From: a virus
Reading direction: 5' to 3' (one strand)
DNA: 20,254 nt
IMG/VR virus record: IMGVR_UViG_3300007363_000144
Location: 1 to 20,254 of that record
The first letter of the stretch is position 1, and the number at the start of each line of letters is the position of its first letter. The notes under the pieces were generated by a model that was not told the origin of the DNA, made no database searches, and saw only the letters and a program-made list of their open reading frames with translations. Of this stretch, positions 6,531 through 14,434 are shown one piece after another. The position numbers were made by a program, and so were the translations under genes.

Positions 6531-9281
6531 GTGGCTGGATCTGTGTCGCTGCCTGATCTCGTTCAACGCATTCAGATTGACACGTCGAGTGTCGGCGGTT
6601 CGCTAGAGAGCCTGAAGAAGTTTGGGACTTCGGCGGCTGGCGTCGCTACGGCTGGCGTGGCTATCGGCGTCGCGGTCGCTGGCGGGCTTTACAAGGTCGG
6701 TGAAGCGTTCGACGGCGCCTACGACAAGATCCGAGTCGGCACGGGTGCAACCGGCAGTCAACTTGAGAGTCTGAAAGGCTCGTTCAAGAGCGTGGTGCAG
6801 GAGGTGCCTGCGTCGTTTGACGATGCGAGCACCGCCATTGCCGACATCAACACACGCCTCGGCTTGACCGGCGCACCGTTGGAGTCGCTGTCCGCGCAGT
6901 TCTTGGAACTGTCTCGCATTACCGGTACTGACGTATCCGGCAACATCGAAGCAGTTACTGGACTGTTCAATAACTTTGGCATCTCGGCCGAAGATCAAGG
7001 GCCGCGACTTGATCAACTATTCCGAGCGTCGCAAGCGACCGGCATCAGCGTGCAAGACCTGGCGAGCAAGATGTCGTCGGGCGGTGTGGCGTTGCGTGCG
7101 GTCGGCATGGACTTTGAGCAGTCGGCGGCGCTGATCGCCGGGCTGAGTAAGGCAGGCCTCGACGCTAGTGACGTGATGCCCGCGCTGAACAAGTCGCTGG
7201 CTGCCGCAGCCAGGGAAGGCAAGAGCGCCAACGAAGTCTTCAACGACACGATGACACGCATCAAGGGTGCAGGCAGCGAAGCCGAAGCGAGCGCCATTGC
7301 TATGGAGACGTTCGGCGCGAAAGGCGGGCCGAAACTGGCGGCGCTGATTCGTGAGGGCAAGTTGTCAATGGACGACCTCGTCAACACGATCGCAAACGGC
7401 ACCGACACAGTTCGCGGCGCTGGCGAAGACACAGCCGACTTCGGCGAGAAGTGGCAGATGATCAAGAACAAGGTGCTGGTCGCCTTGGAGCCGATCGCTA
7501 TGCGGGTGTTTGACGGCATCGGGCAAGCGATGGACAAGTTGCCTGGCATTCTTGACGCCATCGGCGGCGCGTTTGAGCCGCTGCGTCCTATCTTCAGCTT
7601 CATCGGAGACAACATCGTGCCGATCCTGGGCGCCATCGGTGTTGCACTCGCAGCCGTTGCTGGCCCGGCAATCATCGGCGCGATCGGTTCGCTTGGCGGC
7701 GTATTCGCCGCCATTGGCGGCACGCTCGCTGCGTTGTTCTCGCCCGTCGTGCTCATCGTCGGCGCTATCGCCGCGCTCGTCGCCGGTCTGATTTACGCCT
7801 ACCAACACTTTGAGGGTTTCCGCAACGTGGTTGACAGCGTGATCGGGTTCATCGTTGACACGATCTGGCCTGCAATCAAGCAGTTTGCCTCGTGGCTGAT
7901 GGACGGCCTTGGCGTTGCGGTAAAGGCCATCGGCGAAGTCATCAGCGACGTATGGAAGTCGATCTCCGACTGGACGAAAGAACACTGGCCGCAGATTCAA
8001 GAGGCGGTCACGCACGTCTGGAATGTCATTTCGACAGTCGTAAGCACGTACATCACGATCATCATGACCGTTATCAAGATCGGGTTCGAGATCATCAAGA
8101 CCATCGTGACGACGGTCCTCGACTTCATCCAGTCGTTCTGGTCCGAGTGGGGCGACACAATCATGACCGTCGTGTCTGCGATATGGGACTCCATCCGCGC
8201 CTACATTGAAATGGTCATCAACATCATTAGCGGCATCATCGAGTTCGTCCTCGCGATTATCAACGGCGACTGGGGCGCTGCTTGGGAGGCGATCAAAGGC
8301 ATCCTCGTCGCCGTCTGGGACTTCATGAAAGCGGCGCTAGTTGCGGCCTGGGACATCATCAAGGCGCTGTTCTCGGCTGCTATCGACTTCGTCAAGTCGT
8401 TGTGGGAGAACGGCTGGGAATACATCAAGACGGCGCTCGGACTGGTGTGGGATGGCATCAAGGCGCTGGTAGGCCTCGCGATTGACTGGGTGAAGGAGCA
8501 GATCTCTAACTGGCTGGAGGCTCTCAAGTTCTTGTGGGACAACAAGTGGGAGCTCATCAAGCTTGGCTTGCAAGCCATATGGGACGGCATCAAGTCGCTC
8601 GTAGGGTTGGCCATCGACTTCGTGAAGGGCATCATCTCCGCAGCGCTTGACACCATCAAAGCGATTTGGGACGGCGCATGGGACACGATCAAGAACGCTG
8701 CCTCAAACGCATGGAATGCCATCAAGGACGGCGTTACTAACGGAATCAACGCGGTCATTGACATCATCCGAGGGTTGCCAGGCCGCATCCGCGACTTTGT
8801 CGGCGATGTACTGAGTGCAGGCGCGGCCGTTGGTGGTGCGCTTCTTGACGGCGTGAAGAACGCGATTACGGGTGCGGTCGGTCTTGCTGGCGACTTAGCA
8901 AACGGAATCGTGAACGCCGTAAAGAGCGCGTGGAACGCGGTCGCAGACATGATCAACGGGTTCGTGCCCGACGAGATCGGCTGGGGTCGGTTCTCACTTG
9001 ACCTACCGGATAACCCGATCCCGAAGTTCTATGCGCGAGGCGGCATCGTTACGCAGGCCACGCAAGCCATCGTCGGTGAGGCCGGGCCGGAAGCAATCAT
9101 CCCGCTTACCGACCTGCGCCGCGCACGCGCAGTCATGCGGCAGGCGGGCGTCGGGGACCTCCTCGGCGGGCCGGGCGACACGACGACGAACTACACGGTG
9201 AACGTCTACCCGGCGCAAGCGACCGTGGACGAGGCGTACCTGGAGCGGCTGCTGCGCCGCCGGGAGGTGTTGGCTCGATGA
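6531..9281 (+). CDS. Tail tape measure protein
   Basis: The product has 916 residues from GTG 6531, with CGAGGAG at 6518-6524. Residues 1-100 hold a Gly/Ala hydrophobic segment. Residues about 60-330 resemble the TP901-type tape measure core (LGLTGAPLESLSAQFLELSRITGTD, GISVQDLASKMSSGGVALRAVGMDFEQ, AIAMETFGAKGGPKLAALI). Residues about 350-425 form very hydrophobic, probably membrane-active segments. Residues 431-804 are unbroken 11-residue repeats. The C terminus has YARGGIVTQATQAIVGEAGPEAIIPL, the usual end of this family. The protein sets tail length and helps DNA entry. At the often-used 1.5 angstrom per residue it would span roughly 135 nm. It ends in an ATGA overlap with the distal tail gene. 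Confidence 0.95.
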   Translation: MAGSVSLPDLVQRIQIDTSSVGGSLESLKKFGTSAAGVATAGVAIGVAVAGGLYKVGEAFDGAYDKIRVGTGATGSQLESLKGSFKSVVQEVPASFDDASTAIADINTRLGLTGAPLESLSAQFLELSRITGTDVSGNIEAVTGLFNNFGISAEDQGPRLDQLFRASQATGISVQDLASKMSSGGVALRAVGMDFEQSAALIAGLSKAGLDASDVMPALNKSLAAAAREGKSANEVFNDTMTRIKGAGSEAEASAIAMETFGAKGGPKLAALIREGKLSMDDLVNTIANGTDTVRGAGEDTADFGEKWQMIKNKVLVALEPIAMRVFDGIGQAMDKLPGILDAIGGAFEPLRPIFSFIGDNIVPILGAIGVALAAVAGPAIIGAIGSLGGVFAAIGGTLAALFSPVVLIVGAIAALVAGLIYAYQHFEGFRNVVDSVIGFIVDTIWPAIKQFASWLMDGLGVAVKAIGEVISDVWKSISDWTKEHWPQIQEAVTHVWNVISTVVSTYITIIMTVIKIGFEIIKTIVTTVLDFIQSFWSEWGDTIMTVVSAIWDSIRAYIEMVINIISGIIEFVLAIINGDWGAAWEAIKGILVAVWDFMKAALVAAWDIIKALFSAAIDFVKSLWENGWEYIKTALGLVWDGIKALVGLAIDWVKEQISNWLEALKFLWDNKWELIKLGLQAIWDGIKSLVGLAIDFVKGIISAALDTIKAIWDGAWDTIKNAASNAWNAIKDGVTNGINAVIDIIRGLPGRIRDFVGDVLSAGAAVGGALLDGVKNAITGAVGLAGDLANGIVNAVKSAWNAVADMINGFVPDEIGWGRFSLDLPDNPIPKFYARGGIVTQATQAIVGEAGPEAIIPLTDLRRARAVMRQAGVGDLLGGPGDTTTNYTVNVYPAQATVDEAYLERLLRRREVLAR
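7821..8942 (+). repeat. About 34 consecutive 11-residue (hendecad) repeats in the tape measure gene
   Basis: From residue 431 to 804 the protein divides into 11-residue units with no phase break. The best ones follow (W/I/L)-(D/E)-x-(I/V/M)-K-x6, for example WDFMKAALVAA, WDIIKALFSAA, IDFVKSLWENG, WEYIKTALGLV, WDGIKALVGLA and WDGIKSLVGLA. Groups of four units form a 44-residue (132-base) higher repeat: the Trp codons at 8448 and 8580 begin near-identical WDGIK(A/S)LVGLAID segments. Tape measure proteins with aromatic residues every 11 positions are known in lactococcal phages such as TP901-1. Here the unit predicts a long helical bundle. Confidence 0.85.
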
Positions 9282-10180
9282 GCGACTACACGGTGACGTT
9301 CACGAACGCGAACGGCATCACGATCAACTTTGACGACGTGAACGCCGGGCACGCTCTGCTCGGTCCCGTTATCGACACGCATATGCCGGGGGTGCAGCAC
9401 ACGTCTAAGCCTGCGTTCGGAGAGCAGGGCGCAGTCCGCATCCATACCCGCATTGAAACGCGAGAAGTGACTGTGCCAGTCGCCGTGTTTGGCGTGCAGG
9501 GCACGACGTTCCATTCGCGGATGCGGACCATCGCTTCGATCCTTGACCCGACTATCGGCGACGGCACCCTCACCGTGGAGCGTAACGGCCTAGGCCGGTC
9601 GTTGACGTGCCGGTTCCAAGACGGTTTCGGCGGCGAACTACACCCGAACGACAGCGGCCCGACCGACTGGTGGCAAGGCGCAATCACGTTCGTAGCGTTC
9701 GACCCGTACTGGCTTGACTCCGACTGGAACGAAACCGAGTTCCGAGCCGCAAGTAACACGGCTTTCTTTACGCAGCCGTTCTTGCCGCTCGACCGCCTGA
9801 ACGTCGGCAGCACGTTCGCGAACCTCACCGTGTCGGTCGCTGGTGACGCGCCGACGTGGCCGCTATGGACCGTGACTGGCCCGGCAACGAACCCGGCGAT
9901 TACCGACTTGACGACCGGCAAGAAGTTGAACTTCTCCGATTCCGGCGGGATGACTCTTGCAGACAGCACAGAGACGCTGGTCGTTGACACGTCGCCGGGC
10001 GTCAAGACAGCGACGCGCCATTACGGCGGCACGGCTTACAACGTGTTCAGCTCATTGACGAGCGACTCGTCGTTGTTCTCGCTTACGCCAGGCAATCACA
10101 CCATCCGTTTCGCCGCAACGTCTCCAGCAGGCACGACCGGCCTGCTCATCCGTTACAAGCAGCGATACTTGGCTCCATGA
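9278..10180 (+). CDS. Distal tail protein (Dit-like, Sipho_tail family)
   Basis: The product has 300 residues; the ATG overlaps the tape measure stop, with GGGAGG about 10 bases upstream. The N-terminal half carries the Sipho_tail pattern: TINFDDVNAGHALLGPVIDTHMPGVQH, ETREVTVPVAVFG, FHSRMRTIASILDP, GDGTLTVE and a WWQGAITFVAFDPYWLDSD ending, where the FxAxDPYW motif is characteristic. The C-terminal half (FANLTVSVAGDAPTWPLWTVTGPATNP, then NHTIRFAAT) is a beta-sandwich of the kind that ends Dit proteins. Dit forms a hexameric ring at the tail tip that links tube to hub. Gene order tape measure, Dit, hub is standard. Confidence 0.88.
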   Translation: MSDYTVTFTNANGITINFDDVNAGHALLGPVIDTHMPGVQHTSKPAFGEQGAVRIHTRIETREVTVPVAVFGVQGTTFHSRMRTIASILDPTIGDGTLTVERNGLGRSLTCRFQDGFGGELHPNDSGPTDWWQGAITFVAFDPYWLDSDWNETEFRAASNTAFFTQPFLPLDRLNVGSTFANLTVSVAGDAPTWPLWTVTGPATNPAITDLTTGKKLNFSDSGGMTLADSTETLVVDTSPGVKTATRHYGGTAYNVFSSLTSDSSLFSLTPGNHTIRFAATSPAGTTGLLIRYKQRYLAP

Positions 10181-12063
10181 AACGCACCGGCTACGTCGAA
10201 ACGACAGGCGCTAGCGAAAGTTACGCCTGGGCAGCGACCAACGTCGATGCTGCCACTAGCCAGATCGACATTGCGGTACGGGTCGCGTTCAACGACTGGA
10301 CGGCAGGCGTCATTCAAGCCATCGCCGCGCAATGGGACACGACGACTGGAGAGCGTTGGCTCTTTCGCATGAACGGATCGAACCGGTTGCAGTTGTACCT
10401 GTGGGATACGGCGGCTCGGTTCGTGACGGCGTCGGTGGCGTTGCCTGCATGGACGGACGGGACGCCGCACTGGCTGCGCGTCACATGGGAAACGACGGGC
10501 AACGCCTGCACGTTCTATACCTGCCCGTCTGAAGACGGCGAAACGTGGGTGCCGTTAGCCGCAGCGCAGACGCTAACGGCAGACAACATTCAGACGGGCA
10601 AGACCTCTCGGGTGACGATTGGCGCACGGGACGACAGCGGCACCTTTGAGATGCTCGCCGGGCGCGTCTATGCGCTGCAAGTACGTGACACTATCGGCGG
10701 CAGCCTGCTCGTAGATGTCAACTTCGGGGACGATGCCTGGACTTCGGGCGACACGACCGGCCGTGATCGCCTCGGCGTTACGTGGACGATCAGCGACTTA
10801 GCGTACCTGTCCGCATCGTCGCCATACCCGGTCGATGAAGTCGACCGGTGGACGGTGTACGCCCGCCGTGCAGTCGGTACCGGCAAAGGCTTGAGACCGC
10901 CGTTTTTGCGCATGGCGCAGATCACACAATGGGATACGTTTGAGTTCCGGCTGCGCTTCAACGACATTGGCACGTGGTCGATGTCGTTGCCGTACGACAA
11001 CCCGGCAGTCAAGTGGTTGACGTTAGACGGCGGCGGCATCACCGTGCAGTATGACGAACAGACTGTGTTCTCCGGCAACGTGGCGCAATGGGAACACGAA
11101 TGGTCGAGCACCGATAACTCGCTGACAGTTTCAGGCACGACCGACGAGGATTTCCTCGCGTGGCGTATGGCGCACATGGAGCCGACGACGTATGCCGAAG
11201 CGTCGCCCGGCCTAGAACAGTTGACGCAATACAGCACGCATGCGTACGACGTGAAGACCGGCAAGGCCGAAGACGTGCTGATCTACTACGTCAGCTACAA
11301 CGTCGGCCCGTCGGCGCTCGCCGAACGTCGGCTAGTTGGCGAGAACCCGCAATCGCTATCACGCGGCAACACGGTGACAGGTCGAGCGCGGATGCAGCCG
11401 CTGCTTGAGATCCTTCAAGAGTTGGCGCACGCCGGCGGCGACCTCGGCTTCCGCATGTACGTGCCGGGCAATAACGCGTCGCCAGTGTTTGAGGTGTACC
11501 AACCGCGCGACCGCAGCAAGACAACAGTCTTCTCACCGGAGCGAGGCAACCTCGTCAGCTACAAGTTCTCGACCGCAGCACCGCAGGCCAACTTCGTATA
11601 CCTCGGCACAAGCGGCGAGGGCACCGCCCGCTACTTCCTCCTCGACGCCGACGACGAGTCGGACAGCATCACGCTATGGGGCAGGCGTGAACGGTTCGTA
11701 GACGCCCGCGACATTCAAGGCACGCCGCCGACGTTGTCGGAGGTGCAGGAACGGGCGGTCGCCAACTTGGCCGAAACGACCGAGCAGCTGTCTATCACTG
11801 CCACCATCCTTGGCGATCTGCCCGGCTCACGGTTCCCGATCGACTGGTATCTGGGCGACAAGGTCGGCATTTACGTGACCGAACACAGCCAACTAGCAAG
11901 CGAGCCGGTGCGGACGGTCGTAGTGAAACTGACGCCTACAGGCGTCGAGGTCGAAGCCGAGGTCGGCACCGAAGGCATCGTGGGCCGGTCGTTGACCGAG
12001 TCGCAGTTAGGTCCAGCGTTGCGGAAGTTGGAAACCCGTATCCTGAGAGTTGAGCGAAGGTAG
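10177..12063 (+). CDS. Tail hub protein: N-terminal LamG/ConA-like domain fused to a ReqiPepy6 Gp37-like domain
   Basis: The product has 628 residues; the ATG overlaps the Dit stop as ATGA. Residues about 8-215 look like a concanavalin/LamG jelly roll (IDIAVRVAFNDW, ERWLFRMNGSNRLQLYLWD, HWLRVTWETTGNACTFYTC, SRVTIGARDD, FEMLAGRVYALQVRD). Residues about 245-600 match the Gp37-like hub family: FRLRFNDIGTWSMSLPYDNPAVKWL, GGITVQYDEQTVFSGNVAQWEHEW, then FLAWRMAHMEP, and late strands with AEVGTEGIVGRSL. Hub proteins close the tail tip and support fibres. The attached LamG domain could bind a cell-wall sugar. The C terminus ends in a basic helix, LRKLETRILRVERR. Confidence 0.82.
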   Translation: MKRTGYVETTGASESYAWAATNVDAATSQIDIAVRVAFNDWTAGVIQAIAAQWDTTTGERWLFRMNGSNRLQLYLWDTAARFVTASVALPAWTDGTPHWLRVTWETTGNACTFYTCPSEDGETWVPLAAAQTLTADNIQTGKTSRVTIGARDDSGTFEMLAGRVYALQVRDTIGGSLLVDVNFGDDAWTSGDTTGRDRLGVTWTISDLAYLSASSPYPVDEVDRWTVYARRAVGTGKGLRPPFLRMAQITQWDTFEFRLRFNDIGTWSMSLPYDNPAVKWLTLDGGGITVQYDEQTVFSGNVAQWEHEWSSTDNSLTVSGTTDEDFLAWRMAHMEPTTYAEASPGLEQLTQYSTHAYDVKTGKAEDVLIYYVSYNVGPSALAERRLVGENPQSLSRGNTVTGRARMQPLLEILQELAHAGGDLGFRMYVPGNNASPVFEVYQPRDRSKTTVFSPERGNLVSYKFSTAAPQANFVYLGTSGEGTARYFLLDADDESDSITLWGRRERFVDARDIQGTPPTLSEVQERAVANLAETTEQLSITATILGDLPGSRFPIDWYLGDKVGIYVTEHSQLASEPVRTVVVKLTPTGVEVEAEVGTEGIVGRSLTESQLGPALRKLETRILRVERR

Positions 12064-12072
12064 GAACACCCG

Positions 12073-13266
12073 ATGGCAGAGCAGTATTACCCGTTCGATG
12101 CTGGTGCAGGCAGCGCCGTCTACGAGGCTGACTGGACGAAGATCCACGCGACGCTCGGGTACGGCGTCGCGAACGGCGAGGACAACGAACTCCTTGTGAC
12201 GACCGGCACGGGTATGCAGGCCGTGGTCCGGTCAGGGAAAGCGTTCTGCCGCGGGCACGCCTACGTCAACACGTCGGACAAGACGTTGACGATTGACAGT
12301 AACGCCAGCACGGGCACGACCCGTTACGACGTGATCGCGGCCGAGTGGGACTTCTCGGCGAACACGGCTACCGCTGTCGTCGTCAAGGGCACGGCAGCAG
12401 TGACACCGACGGTGCCGACATTGACGCAGAACTTCACGTCGAAGTTTCAACTGCCGCTCGCCGTTATTTCTGTCGCGGCGGGCGATACATCCATCGACTC
12501 GGGCGACATTCACGTGGCGAAAGATCGCTGGTGGCGGTCCACGAAAGCGCTGGACTCACCGCTTGGCGTCATTCTTCCGTTCGCTTTATACGACGTTCAT
12601 GTGCCAGACGGGTGGGAGATCTGCGACGGCCGTACGCTCGACGCGCTGAGTTACCTTTCAGCGCGCAGCAAGTTGGTGGCGTACGTTTCGGGCCGTGCAG
12701 GGTACGACGAAACGAATGAACTGATCTACTTGCCTGATATGCGCGGGCGAGTGCCAGTCGGCCGAGACAACCTCGGCGGTACGGACAGCGGCACCATCAC
12801 AACGACAAACGCGTTCGGCATCACCGGCGGGGCGCAGACTGTCGGGTTGTCAAGCGCGAACCTTCCGGCGCACACTCACGACCTGACGCACACCCACTCG
12901 CTGCAATCTCACACGCACACCATCGCTCACACGCACACGGGCACGACCGCTGCCGCCGGATCGCACACACACCGCGTCCCCGAACGTGGCGACTGGAATG
13001 GGCCCGCAACAAACGACTACAACGCTGCGAACTCGTTCACTGCACAATGGATCGGCGCTTACGGCATCACGACCGAAGCAGCGGCGAATCACACGCACAC
13101 ATTCACGACTGACGCATCATCAGCGGCGAACTCGGGCGGGCCAAGTACCGCCAGCACAGGCGCATCATCAGCGGCGAACACGGGCAGCGTCGGCTCGGGC
13201 ACAGCGATCGACAACATGCAGCCGTTTACCATCGTCACTAACTACATCATCAAGATGTTCGGCTAA
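12073..13266 (+). CDS. Tail fibre / tail collar domain protein with HxH metal-binding repeats
   Basis: The product has 397 residues, nine bases after the hub stop. Residues 1-165 are a fibre-like beta region. Residues about 168-240 carry the phage tail collar fold (SPLGVILPFALYDVHVPDGWEICDGRTLD, LIYLPDMRGRVPVGRDNLGG). The next segment has many HxH pairs (LPAHTHDLTHTHSL, SHTHTIAHTHTG, GSHTHR, later ANHTHTF), as in fibres where paired His residues on a trimer bind metal ions, for example T4 gp12. A Ser/Ala/Gly-rich stretch with a 16-residue duplication follows. It ends NMQPFTIVTNYIIKMFG, the usual collar end. It is probably the receptor-contacting trimer. The ribosome site, GAAGG 12 bases upstream, is weak. 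Confidence 0.87.
   Translation: MAEQYYPFDAGAGSAVYEADWTKIHATLGYGVANGEDNELLVTTGTGMQAVVRSGKAFCRGHAYVNTSDKTLTIDSNASTGTTRYDVIAAEWDFSANTATAVVVKGTAAVTPTVPTLTQNFTSKFQLPLAVISVAAGDTSIDSGDIHVAKDRWWRSTKALDSPLGVILPFALYDVHVPDGWEICDGRTLDALSYLSARSKLVAYVSGRAGYDETNELIYLPDMRGRVPVGRDNLGGTDSGTITTTNAFGITGGAQTVGLSSANLPAHTHDLTHTHSLQSHTHTIAHTHTGTTAAAGSHTHRVPERGDWNGPATNDYNAANSFTAQWIGAYGITTEAAANHTHTFTTDASSAANSGGPSTASTGASSAANTGSVGSGTAIDNMQPFTIVTNYIIKMFG
13113..13179 (+). repeat. Duplicated 16-residue segment in the fibre gene
   Basis: The 19-base CGCATCATCAGCGGCGAAC occurs at 13113-13131 and again at 13161-13179, 48 bases apart and in frame. It encodes two copies of (D/G)ASSAAN(S/T)G. This is a recent in-frame duplication in the low-complexity C-terminal region. 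Confidence 0.8.
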
Positions 13267-13276
13267 GAGGAGCATC

Positions 13277-14035
13277 ATGCAGTTCGTCACAAGAGCCGAA
13301 TGGGGTGCCCGCGCACCGAAGGGTGCGTGGACATCGTGGAGTGTTGGGCAGCCGTCCGGTGTCGCTGTGCATTGGGAGGGCAGCGGAGGACAGCCCGACC
13401 ATGCGAACTGCGCCGCCGAAGTGCGCTCCATCCAGGCGTTCCACATGGGCAAGGACTACATCGACATCGCCTACAACGCGTGCGTCTGCCAGCACGGCGT
13501 CGTCTACGAAGGCCGGCCGGTCGGCTACAAATCGGCGGCGCAGAACACGGCGAACGGAACGCACGTCGCGATCTGTTTCCTGGGCGGGCCGGGCCGTCCG
13601 TTTACTGACGCTGCGAAGCAGGCGGTGAACGCGTGGATCGCTGCGGTCGTGCCCGCGCAAGCGCGTGGCGTCGTGCAGGGCCACCGAGAGACGCCAGGCA
13701 ATGCGACAGCCTGTCCCGGTGACGAGATCACCGCATGGCTGCACGCTGAACGTCCAACCGGCACGGGTACGCCGCCTGCGACGTTCCCGCCTGCACCGCC
13801 CGCCGTGAAGCCGTTGCTGCGGCGCGGCAGCCGCGGCCCGGCGGTCATGGAACTGCAACGGAAACTGAACGGCGTAAGTGGCGCCGGGCTTGTCGTCGAT
13901 GGCGATTTCGGGCCGCGTACCGAACAGGCCGTCCGCAACTTCCAGGCGTTCTTCAAGTTGGGCACTGATGGGATCGTGGGCCCCAAGACATGGGGCATGC
14001 TCGATTACTGCGCGGCACTCCGAGGCATTCGGTGA
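13277..14035 (+). CDS. Endolysin: N-acetylmuramoyl-L-alanine amidase with C-terminal peptidoglycan-binding domain
   Basis: The product has 252 residues. The ATG at 13277 follows an AGAGGAG site. Residues 1-158 are a type 2 amidase/PGRP fold: RAEWGARAP at the start, His32 in VAVHWEG, Tyr66 in DIAYN, His136 in GHRE and Cys146 in ACPG. The two His and the Cys are the expected zinc ligands. A Pro-rich linker spans about 160-178. Residues 180-245 form a PG_binding_1 domain (LRRGSRGPAVMELQRKLN, DGDFGPRTEQAVRNFQ, DGIVGPKTWGML). It cuts the bond between muramic acid and L-alanine at the end of the lytic cycle. No signal peptide is seen, so export needs a holin. Two small membrane protein genes follow directly. 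Confidence 0.95.
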   Translation: MQFVTRAEWGARAPKGAWTSWSVGQPSGVAVHWEGSGGQPDHANCAAEVRSIQAFHMGKDYIDIAYNACVCQHGVVYEGRPVGYKSAAQNTANGTHVAICFLGGPGRPFTDAAKQAVNAWIAAVVPAQARGVVQGHRETPGNATACPGDEITAWLHAERPTGTGTPPATFPPAPPAVKPLLRRGSRGPAVMELQRKLNGVSGAGLVVDGDFGPRTEQAVRNFQAFFKLGTDGIVGPKTWGMLDYCAALRGIR

Positions 14036-14039
14036 CTCC

Positions 14040-14276
14040 ATGCTCGCCGCCGAAATCAACGACAACCTGCTAGTCGGCGTCCTGCTCGCCTTCATTCCGC
14101 TCGGCGCAGCGTTCCTGGCCTGGGTTGTGCGCGAACTTGCACGCATCACCGAGAACAACGGGCGCACCGCCGAGAAACTTGCGCACATGGGCGAACGGCT
14201 GGAACGGCTAGAGGACGCCGTGTGGCGCACCGCTTGGACTAACGCCAGCACAATCACTCCGAAGGAGAAGCCATGA
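14040..14276 (+). CDS. Small membrane protein with one TM segment and coiled coil, holin candidate
   Basis: The product has 78 residues from the ATG at 14040, four bases after the endolysin stop. A hydrophobic segment, LLVGVLLAFIPLGAAFLAWVV (about residues 9-29), is followed by a charged amphipathic helix, ELARITENNGRTAEKLAHMGERLERLED, likely a coiled coil. One TM segment plus a charged C-terminal tail beside a lysin gene fits small holins or their partners in actinophages. There is no clear ribosome site, so translation is probably coupled to the endolysin. The stop overlaps the next ATG as ATGA. Membrane topology is convincing; the holin role rests on context only. Confidence 0.7.
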   Translation: MLAAEINDNLLVGVLLAFIPLGAAFLAWVVRELARITENNGRTAEKLAHMGERLERLEDAVWRTAWTNASTITPKEKP

Positions 14277-14425
14277 ACGGTACGAACGTGCAGAGCATCA
14301 TCGTCACGGTAGGCGTGGCAGCGGCGGGCATTATCGCTCTGCTGCTCAAGCAGAACGACATCGCGCTCATGTGTCTAGGCGCTGAGGTCGGGCTGATCGC
14401 GCCTTCCCCTATCGTCGCACGGTAA
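14273..14425 (+). CDS. 50-residue membrane protein, second holin-like candidate
   Basis: ATG at 14273 overlaps the preceding stop (ATGA) and has an excellent AAGGAG site at 14262-14267, five bases upstream. The frame runs to TAA at 14423-14425. The product starts MNGTNVQSIIVTVGVAAAGI; residues about 8-24 are strongly hydrophobic, followed by KQNDIALM and a second hydrophobic stretch to residue 47. This fits a tiny two-segment hairpin membrane protein with almost no soluble part. The strong ribosome site and the coupling are the best arguments that it is real. It could be the holin itself or a helper of the 78-residue protein. It is easily missed by size cut-offs. Confidence 0.72.
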   Translation: MNGTNVQSIIVTVGVAAAGIIALLLKQNDIALMCLGAEVGLIAPSPIVAR

Positions 14426-14434
14426 GGCGCACGC

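Noticed and set aside
7013-8956. Long minus-strand frames opposite the tape measure gene
   Set aside because: Ser/Met/Pro/Ala-rich antisense products that mirror the repeat codons, with no start signals; the plus strand encodes a clear tape measure protein.
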